DNA of 64,000 nt from Paenibacillus sp. N3.4 (lineage in GTDB: Bacteria; Bacillota; Bacilli; Paenibacillales; NBRC-103111): NCBI RefSeq assembly GCF_008017805.1, contig NZ_VRTT01000005.1, positions 1 through 64,000 of the forward strand, read 5' to 3'. A program made the position numbers and the translations under genes. Below, in pieces: positions 57,270 through 64,000 of the stretch. How positions within the stretch are numbered: position 1 is the first letter of the stretch; each line of letters starts with the position of its first letter. The notes beneath the pieces are model-generated. The model ran no database searches, had not been told where the DNA came from, and saw only the letters and a list, made by a program, of their open reading frames with translations.

Positions 57270-58904
57270 ATGAAAGATTACTTCTCCCTTCGAGTACTAG
57301 ACAAGTTCGCGGTCATTTTTAATAAGCTTGGTGCCGATTATCCGGTTATGAGACGAATCATTCAGCAGAAGTTAACGATGGATGGAAGAAGAAGCACGAC
57401 GATTCTTCAAGGAAACTTCAACAAGAAGGCAGCTAAGAACAAAGACAGCAACCAGTTTCACAAGTCGTTATGGATCTATGGCATTATGGGATTATTGATG
57501 GTTCCTTTTCTTTACATAGGTAACCACTTTTTATTTCAAATGAGTCTGGTGTTCGGGTTCTTTTCATTTCTGATTATGACTACGATGATATCTGACTTTT
57601 CGTCCGTGCTTTTGGATGTTCGGGATCACAACATCTTATTGACCAAGCCAATTAAGAGGCAGACAATGAATCTAGCTAAAACGGTTCATGTAAGCTTATA
57701 TTTGTTTTATTTGACGAGCGCGCTTATGGTAGCCCCCTTGTTAGCGGCATGCATTCGTCACGGTATTTGGTTTACCTTGCTGTTTGTGATTGAAATCATA
57801 CTTTTGGATTTATTTTTTCTTGTCCTCACAGCTCTTTTGTATTTATGTATTCTACAATTTTTTGATGGCGAGAAACTGAAGGATATCATTAATTATGTTC
57901 AAATCAGTCTAACTATCTTGATAACTATATCCTATCAACTCATTTCCAGATCCTTTCAAATCGTCCATATGGATATTAGCTTTCAGTTGAAATGGTGGCA
58001 AATATTGCTACCTCCTGTATGGTACGGCGCATTGACAGAAATGCTTTTCGAACATACCTTAGATAGATTTCATATCTTATTTTCTATATTAGCTTTTGTC
58101 ATTCCGATCCTTGCCATCTTGCTGTATAAGCAATTCATACCCACCTTTGAACGCAATCTGCTCAAGCTTTCTAATGATGGTACTCGAGGAAAGCAGAGAA
58201 GAGGACTCATCCGGGATCAATATCTGAAGTGGATATGTCCGGATCCCAAGGAGTGGGCTTTCTTCCGATTTGCAGTCCATATGATGAAGAATGAGAGAGA
58301 ATTCAAGCTTAAAGTGTATCCTTCGATTGGATTTTCGGTTATATTTCCGTTTATTTTTATTTTTAACGAGCTAAGAACGTTATCATGGTCGGAACTGAGT
58401 GCGAGCAAATGGTATTTAACGATTTACTTTACACTGACACTCATTCCTACGGTCATACTTATGCTGCGGTACTCAGGGGCGTATAAAGGGGCTTGGATAT
58501 ATAAAGTTACCCCACTTGCATCCACCGTATCGATGTACAAAGGAACATTGAAGGCAGTGATGGTCAAATTGTTCTTTCCTATGTTTGCAGGCTTAAGTGC
58601 TGTTTATATCGGCATATTCGGCTTAAGAGTTGCGGTTGATTTCATCATTGTGCTGTTGAATGCATCTGTATATGCAATCATTTGCTTCCGCAGTATGAAG
58701 AAGGCACTTCCTTTCTCGGAGTCCTTCCAATTTGCCCAGCAGCTGGATGGTTGGAAAGTATTGCCTCTTCTACTGCTCATAGGCGTTATGGGAGGCGTCC
58801 ATTATTTGAGCATTTCCATTGCCTATGGCCCTTATTGTTTATTGGTCCTCGTAACTCTGATCCATGTTGGGCTATGGCGATATGCTTTCCGAGGTCGCGT
58901 ATAA
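57270..58904 (+). CDS. ABC-2 type membrane permease
   Basis: 544 residues, about twelve predicted TM helices in two groups separated by a cytosolic stretch (about 290-350). Begins 4 bases after the ATPase gene. No enzymatic motif. It is the membrane partner of the preceding ATPase and resembles large exporter permeases found in Paenibacillus/Bacillus. Confidence 0.82.
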   Translation: MKDYFSLRVLDKFAVIFNKLGADYPVMRRIIQQKLTMDGRRSTTILQGNFNKKAAKNKDSNQFHKSLWIYGIMGLLMVPFLYIGNHFLFQMSLVFGFFSFLIMTTMISDFSSVLLDVRDHNILLTKPIKRQTMNLAKTVHVSLYLFYLTSALMVAPLLAACIRHGIWFTLLFVIEIILLDLFFLVLTALLYLCILQFFDGEKLKDIINYVQISLTILITISYQLISRSFQIVHMDISFQLKWWQILLPPVWYGALTEMLFEHTLDRFHILFSILAFVIPILAILLYKQFIPTFERNLLKLSNDGTRGKQRRGLIRDQYLKWICPDPKEWAFFRFAVHMMKNEREFKLKVYPSIGFSVIFPFIFIFNELRTLSWSELSASKWYLTIYFTLTLIPTVILMLRYSGAYKGAWIYKVTPLASTVSMYKGTLKAVMVKLFFPMFAGLSAVYIGIFGLRVAVDFIIVLLNASVYAIICFRSMKKALPFSESFQFAQQLDGWKVLPLLLLIGVMGGVHYLSISIAYGPYCLLVLVTLIHVGLWRYAFRGRV

Positions 58905-58943
58905 AAAAGAGCCGCTCCTGCATCTTGCAGAAGCGGCCTTTTC
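58904..58943. terminator. Bidirectional terminator
   Basis: GAGCCGCTCCTGCATCTTGC and its near-complement AGAAGCGGC, with A and T runs on the two sides; between convergent genes. Confidence 0.87.
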
Positions 58944-58952
58944 AAGCTGGGG

Positions 58953-60926
58953 CTATGTGTTGGTAAGCTGTTTATACTTTTTAAGATACTTCACTACCGT
59001 GAGGACATAAGTGGCGTGTGACCATGTAAGCGGAGCAACCGAGACAGGATCTCCGTTAAAAGGATCTAATTGTTCAGGGAGCACGCCGCTTTCCATGGCA
59101 TGCTTAACGACCCATTCCAACGTTTGACGCGGGGCTTCAAGATCGGCCAATGTTTTGGCGTACTCAATTTCCCACTCAGCGATCCACAATGTACAGATGA
59201 TCCAAGGGTTGCCGGGCACATTTTCAATATCCGTAGAACGTTGGAAGTAATAATCGTGATGATAGCGGGCAGATCCACCGATATCCGTCTTGATGGTGAG
59301 GCCATCTTTATTCGCTCTCATCGTACTCACAACACGCTCATCGTCAGCAGGTAGAACGCCGAATTCGAATATGCCATAAACCGAGCTTTCCAGTGTCATA
59401 TCTTTGACCCATTCGCCGTCTTCCATATACAAGCCGCGAACAAAGCGTCCTTCGTTTTCGTCCCACAAGTGTTTAAGAATACCGGCTTTAATTTTCTCAG
59501 CTGTATGCCTATAGCGATTGCTGCGTTCTTCATCTCCGAACAAGTTGCTGAAGTTCGAAGCTGCGATAAGTCCACCGTAAACGGCTGACGCCGTGAAAGT
59601 GAAAATACCGTAGCGCTCCTCCCATAGATCATAGCTCGGTTTCGGCAGGCTCAGTTCTTGATCAATGTAGGTAGACATGAATCTGGCTGCTCTGCGAATC
59701 AGATTGCGATAGAGAGATTGAGCGAATTCCAAGCTTCCGTGCTTCTGGAAATCTTGCCAGAGAGCGAACAGCACAAGAGCCGTTTCGTCTTCTTGAATAG
59801 GAAGCTGCACACGTCCCGAATGAATGTAGGGATGCCAACTGGAGCCAACAGTGCCGTCCGGATTATATTTATGATGCAAGTAACCTTCGGGTGACAGCAC
59901 ATTCGCACAGAAGTTGAAGAATGGAATAATCATACCTTGATAGCCAGCCATGGACATCGAGTAAGCGATTAATGCGCCATCCCTTGGCCACATATAGCTG
60001 TAATGATCGCGATTGCTCTGCATGATGTCAGAATCGTTTGCGGCGATAATCGCCCCATTCACGTCTGTTTGCGTTCTGACGATCAGCAAGCTTTGCTTGT
60101 AGAGGCGCTGAACGCTTAGCGGTAAATCGCCATAATCTCGCTCAGACTTATTCGCCCAACGCTGCCAATACACGGTTACACGGTCAAGCAGCTTACCCGG
60201 ATGGCTTTCTTTCACATAAGCATCCAGCTTTTTAACTTCCTCGAGGGTTTTCCCTGCGCCCATCCAGTAGTAGAGAGTTTGATTGGAGCCTGGCGGTACG
60301 AACAGTCGAAACGAGATCGTACTATCCACGGAGCCTTGTGCAATAGCATTGCCCATGAGATGGCCATCCTCGGCATCGCGCCATGTTCCCTCTGCATTAT
60401 AGAATCTTTTGACACCTGTAGAATACTGATAAATGCCTTCGGTTCCCGTACTCCCGTTAAACATAAAATATCTGTCTTTTTTATAATGAAATACCGTATT
60501 GGTCATAGGATAATACGCGGCTGTATCGCCAACTTCTGTTTCATTAATCAATAAGTCTTGATTGAAGAACATACGGACCTCTCGAACGGTATCCTTGTGA
60601 TTCGTAATTTGAATACGTTTCAAATAAATATCCTCACGCTGATGAACGGCATCATTCATGAGCAGGGTTACACCAAGACCCGGATGTGTAGCTGTCACCT
60701 CAGTAACGAGAGAATCCTCGACATAAGAGAGGTTGAATTCCCATTCCGGGGCATTCAGCCAAGCGAATTCGCCATCTACCCATAAGCCTACACGGCATTG
60801 ATAGCCACCAATATGGTTAAGCTGGCCTACGAAAGGATAGTACAGATCTCGCATATAGGAATGCTGATCCAGATTAATAAGAAATTTTCCGTTTCCGATG
60901 ACCAGATGTCTGGGCAATACAATCAC
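58953..60926 (-). CDS. Glycoside hydrolase family 15 protein
   Basis: 657 residues. N-terminal super-sandwich domain (about 1-260) and a C-terminal (alpha/alpha)6 barrel with the GH15 catalytic-acid region LWEERYGIFTFTASAVYGGL and DHYSYMWPRDGALIAYSM. Typical of bacterial glucoamylase/trehalase-like enzymes that release glucose from alpha-glucans. No signal peptide, so cytosolic. GTG 60926 is tight behind GGGGA; TTG 60917 is an alternative start. Precedes no other gene on this strand; downstream of the GH57-GT4 gene. Confidence 0.87.
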   Translation of the reverse strand: MIVLPRHLVIGNGKFLINLDQHSYMRDLYYPFVGQLNHIGGYQCRVGLWVDGEFAWLNAPEWEFNLSYVEDSLVTEVTATHPGLGVTLLMNDAVHQREDIYLKRIQITNHKDTVREVRMFFNQDLLINETEVGDTAAYYPMTNTVFHYKKDRYFMFNGSTGTEGIYQYSTGVKRFYNAEGTWRDAEDGHLMGNAIAQGSVDSTISFRLFVPPGSNQTLYYWMGAGKTLEEVKKLDAYVKESHPGKLLDRVTVYWQRWANKSERDYGDLPLSVQRLYKQSLLIVRTQTDVNGAIIAANDSDIMQSNRDHYSYMWPRDGALIAYSMSMAGYQGMIIPFFNFCANVLSPEGYLHHKYNPDGTVGSSWHPYIHSGRVQLPIQEDETALVLFALWQDFQKHGSLEFAQSLYRNLIRRAARFMSTYIDQELSLPKPSYDLWEERYGIFTFTASAVYGGLIAASNFSNLFGDEERSNRYRHTAEKIKAGILKHLWDENEGRFVRGLYMEDGEWVKDMTLESSVYGIFEFGVLPADDERVVSTMRANKDGLTIKTDIGGSARYHHDYYFQRSTDIENVPGNPWIICTLWIAEWEIEYAKTLADLEAPRQTLEWVVKHAMESGVLPEQLDPFNGDPVSVAPLTWSHATYVLTVVKYLKKYKQLTNT

Positions 60927-61136
60927 TTCCCCACTCTTTTGTTTGATCGCGATTCAGAACCTGTCCTTGAGGTATCCAACGTGGATATCGCGTCTATCTA
61001 CTTGCATGGTTTAGGACATAATCAGCAAAGGGCTTGCCAATAGGTTACCTAATTATTACCAAGGAATCAATGATTCTTTGAAAAAATTCTGAAAATTCCA
61101 GCTGATCACGCTTACATCCTGGCATAACTGCCCATA

Positions 61137-64000
61137 TTATTTTATTATTTCCTTCTGCGCGGGGAATATACCTTCATAAAACGAGCCGTTGCTTGTTAAT
61201 TTTTTGTAAGATTGTGTCGTAAGTCTACTAATCTGCCTCCAATTATAAGAGACTTGTACTTTGGATAAGGCAGCAGCTGCAAGCTTAGCGGCTTCTTCGG
61301 GCCGATGCAGAAGAGCAACAATTTGAGCGGCCAATGCGTTGACGTCTCCAGCGGGTACTGTGCAGCCATTCCTACCATGATCGACGATTTCGGCAAGGCC
61401 CCCTGTATCCGAGACGATGAGTGGTGTGCCGCTGGCCATAGCTTCCAAGGCAACTAAGCCAAACGGTTCATAGAGGCTTGGAAATACACAAAGCTCTGTC
61501 CGTTGAAGCAGTAGGCATTTGTCGCTCTCATCTAAAAAGCCGGTGAAACAAACGCGATCACCGAAGCGGGCTGCCTGACGTTTAAGAGATTCAAACTCGG
61601 GTCCTGTACCTCCAATGACAAGTTTGGCTTCCGGAACAAGTTTGAGTACTAAGCGCATAGCAGAAAGGAGAACATGAACACCTTTTTCGAATACAAGACG
61701 CCCAAAGAAAGCAAGGATTCGATTAGGGCTTTCATCATCAGAAAGCGCTTCGCTCAGAAGCGGATTAACATGCAGGATGGATGTTTGCTGATTGCGGAAG
61801 GGCATAACGCCATTGGGTAAACAAATCACTTTGTCCGAGGGTGCATGAAATAAGTGAACAACCTCTTGCTGCATAAAATGACTGCAAACGATGATTTGAT
61901 CCGCATTAGCTACCAACCTAGCTTCTAATTCATGTATGCGATGTTGACCGGCTGTTTGCAGGTTTCCTTGATTCCGGCCATGCTCAGTCGCATGTATAGT
62001 GGCAAAGAGCGGCAGCTGCAAAGCTTTTTTACTCTCTTTAGCCGCATACACAACCATCCAATCATGAGCATGCAGGATATCAAAAGATACCCCTTGTGCA
62101 GATAGATGAAGGATTTTGTCCGTGAATGCCATATTCATTTGAAATACCCAATCCATGAAGTTTAGTTCCCCCATAGACTGGAGAATATCGACACGATGAA
62201 TATGAACCCCCTCTGATAGCTCATCCGAAAGGCAACCGCTCGAATGACAGGTTATGACATGCACGGAATGACCGGAAGCAGCAAGCTGTCTGGATAAATC
62301 GCATACCGCTCTGGCTAGGCCGCCAATGACGCGCGGCGGGTATTCCCAGGCGAGCATTAGAATGCGCAGTGAATCAGTATGATTTACCGCCGCCGTCTCA
62401 CAAGGAGACGGTATCGGGGATAATGTTTGGTAAAGACGATACTGGAGGTCCGGTAGAAATGGGGTTCTTCGTTCCGAACGAATGACCATTTGGGATAGCT
62501 CGGCATCAGAAGTGACGACATCCGTTCTTTCGATATGATCCAACAACTGATGACATTGAGATAAATGTGTTTCTATCCGATTCATCGCATATTCGGTAAC
62601 CGTCTCCGCGTCAATGATGAATGTCCAGTCGCTGCTTTGCGCGAGCATGAGCTCTCGCGCAGCTTGGTTGAGCGCCCGCTGCTGCAGCTTCGACAGCAGC
62701 TCGGGGTGCGGGTGCTTCTGCGCAGCAAGCACCAAGCGATCCTCCGCCGCGTGCAGCAGCGGATGAACCCATTGGCTGCGCGGCTGCAGCCAGACCTCGG
62801 CATAGCCGCCCCGGCCCCAGCTCGACACGGGAAGCTCCGCTTCCGTGGTTGGCGCATGGGCGGCGGCGTAGCCGCCTAACGTAGTCGTCGACACGACTAC
62901 GTCTTCGTGCTGCGCGGCTGCCAGCCCGCGCAGCACAGCCTCAAGCCACTGGTGGCCTTCGTACCACCAGTGCCCGAACAGCTCGGCATCGTAGGGACAT
63001 ACGATGACCGCAGGCTCTTGCGGCTGCGCTGCATCGCGCTCGCCGGCGAGGCTGCGCAGCTGCGCTACCCGGCTGGCGACGAAATGCTCAGCATGCTGCT
63101 GAGCTTTCTGAGCGGCGCGCGCCGGGTGGTAAGGCGCTTTGGCGTCGCCCCCGGCCGCGCCAGTGACGCTATAGTACTTGAAGCCCGTGTGAATGCGCTC
63201 GCCATCCGGCAGCACATAGGGCTTCAAGTACTCCCACTCGGCCCCGCCGCTGCGGCCGAGGTCATAGCCGATATCGCGGTAATACTCGCGATAGTCGACA
63301 TCGCTCGGGTAGCCAACTTCGGCGCTCCATACTTGGGCGCCAGCTTCGAGATCCCGAGCGAATGCGCAGGCACCGCCTCGGGTGCGTAGCGGGGTGCCTG
63401 CAGGGTGAACGACCGACGAGGACCTCAGTGCCAACGTGTGTGCGTGGGCGTCCACGACGAAGTAGCGGAGGCCTAACGCCTCAAGATGCGGCTCTAGCGC
63501 AGGCGTATAGCCGCACTCCGGCAGCCAAATGCCTGCCGGAGAGGTACCAAAGTGCCGCCGAAATTCTGTAACGGCGGCTTCGAGCTGCGCGCGCAGCGCG
63601 GCGTCGTTCTTGACAAGCGGCAAAAAAGCATGCGTGGCCGCGCACGTTATCAATTCGATGCATCCGGTATCGCTTAGGTTGCGGAGCTTGCCGATTAGAT
63701 CACCTCGCAGGTGATCGTACAGCGCCATTAGCCGATGATATTGATTGGCATAATGCATAGCTGTAGGGCCGAAATCAGCATCTCCCCACAGCCGAATAAC
63801 TTCTCGCTGAGCTAATTCGCACAAAGCGGCTAGATGATTTCGCAGCCTCTTCTTCATGCGTGGATCTTCCATCATGGCTAGCAGAGGGGGAGATACCGAT
63901 AAGGTAAGGCAGAAGGGGATATGGTCTTCAAGCAGTCGATCCATCATCTCAATGAGAGGAAGATAGCTGTCCACAACGGCCTCGAAAAACCAGCGTTCTT
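61137..64000 (-). CDS. GH57 (DUF1957) / GT4 fusion protein, 5' end outside the window
   Basis: At least 954 residues; the frame is open at the right edge and reads ERWFFEAVVDSYLPLIEMMD, the family sequence just after the usual start. N-terminal half: GH57 alpha-glucan branching-enzyme domain with nucleophile region WLPECGYTP and CPYDAELFGHWWYEG. C-terminal half (from about residue 540): GT4 glycosyltransferase of glycogen/starch-synthase type (MLAWEYPPRVIGGLARAV, FFGRLVFEKGVHVLL, PSLYEPFGLVALEAMASGTP). Probably builds or remodels intracellular alpha-glucan together with the GH15 enzyme. The GC content rises sharply across the GH57 part. Confidence 0.88.
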   Translation of the reverse strand, partial: ERWFFEAVVDSYLPLIEMMDRLLEDHIPFCLTLSVSPPLLAMMEDPRMKKRLRNHLAALCELAQREVIRLWGDADFGPTAMHYANQYHRLMALYDHLRGDLIGKLRNLSDTGCIELITCAATHAFLPLVKNDAALRAQLEAAVTEFRRHFGTSPAGIWLPECGYTPALEPHLEALGLRYFVVDAHAHTLALRSSSVVHPAGTPLRTRGGACAFARDLEAGAQVWSAEVGYPSDVDYREYYRDIGYDLGRSGGAEWEYLKPYVLPDGERIHTGFKYYSVTGAAGGDAKAPYHPARAAQKAQQHAEHFVASRVAQLRSLAGERDAAQPQEPAVIVCPYDAELFGHWWYEGHQWLEAVLRGLAAAQHEDVVVSTTTLGGYAAAHAPTTEAELPVSSWGRGGYAEVWLQPRSQWVHPLLHAAEDRLVLAAQKHPHPELLSKLQQRALNQAARELMLAQSSDWTFIIDAETVTEYAMNRIETHLSQCHQLLDHIERTDVVTSDAELSQMVIRSERRTPFLPDLQYRLYQTLSPIPSPCETAAVNHTDSLRILMLAWEYPPRVIGGLARAVCDLSRQLAASGHSVHVITCHSSGCLSDELSEGVHIHRVDILQSMGELNFMDWVFQMNMAFTDKILHLSAQGVSFDILHAHDWMVVYAAKESKKALQLPLFATIHATEHGRNQGNLQTAGQHRIHELEARLVANADQIIVCSHFMQQEVVHLFHAPSDKVICLPNGVMPFRNQQTSILHVNPLLSEALSDDESPNRILAFFGRLVFEKGVHVLLSAMRLVLKLVPEAKLVIGGTGPEFESLKRQAARFGDRVCFTGFLDESDKCLLLQRTELCVFPSLYEPFGLVALEAMASGTPLIVSDTGGLAEIVDHGRNGCTVPAGDVNALAAQIVALLHRPEEAAKLAAAALSKVQVSYNWRQISRLTTQSYKKLTSNGSFYEGIFPAQKEIIK

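Noticed and set aside
62565-63714. Several frames of 60-160 codons opposite and within the GH57 region
   Set aside because: High GC lowers stop-codon frequency; the GH57 frame carries the conserved motifs.

Overview
The window looks like a chromosomal segment of a spore-forming, low-to-mid GC Bacillota of the Paenibacillus type. The evidence is the YesM/YesN-type two-component pair beside an LplA/B/C-like sugar ABC transporter, SLH-anchored surface proteins, a GerA-family germinant receptor operon, T-box control of ilv genes, an IF3 gene starting with ATT, and an rrn-linked tRNA array of Bacillus/Paenibacillus type. The taxonomic call is inference from gene content, not from a database match.

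Layout. Bases 1-1856 hold the 3' end of a 23S rRNA gene followed directly by 16 tRNA genes; no 5S gene is seen between them. Bases 2052-11457 hold a carbohydrate-uptake island (sensor kinase, AraC-type regulator, two permeases, lipoprotein binding protein, a methyltransferase, a ROK regulator). Bases 11447-18083 hold small and partly broken genes: a frameshifted alpha/beta hydrolase, a two-component pair fused by deletion, a pseudouridine synthase, a B12-type radical SAM protein, a shortened PPOX-fold protein and a small basic protein. Bases 18297-24508 hold a Tritrichomonas-type IMP dehydrogenase, mannose-6-phosphate isomerase, the YtqA/YtqB tRNA-modification pair, a WGxxG-anchor surface protein, a 79-bp direct repeat and trmB. 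Bases 24628-29191 are envelope lipid/glycosyltransferase genes. Bases 29188-30604 are the infC-rpmI-rplT operon. Bases 30709-36434 are the T-box-controlled ilvB-ilvN-ilvC-leuA operon, followed by an aminotransferase. Bases 37954-42217 hold a 7TM two-component system, an SRPBCC protein and a YhhN protein. Bases 42421-47148 hold a large SLH/Big2 surface protein and a VanW protein. Bases 47164-48811 are a MerR regulator, an unknown protein and a ClpP paralogue behind a palindromic operator. Then come leuB, a germination operon with two GerC copies (50298-55194), a peroxiredoxin, a GcvH-like protein without the lipoyl lysine, an ABC-2 exporter, and two glycogen/maltodextrin-type enzymes (GH15 and a GH57-GT4 fusion that runs off the right edge).

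Two things stand out. First, four genes (hydrolase, GT2, SLH protein, GerB permease) are each broken by what reads as the loss of a single base, and three further genes show larger deletions; either the assembly has a deletion bias or the strain is decaying. Second, the MerR / unknown / ClpP operon, whose 26-bp perfect palindrome covers the -10 box, is the best candidate here for an undescribed regulated proteolysis module. Branched-chain amino acid synthesis is also split: leuB lies about 12.5 kb from leuA, and leuC/leuD are absent from the window.
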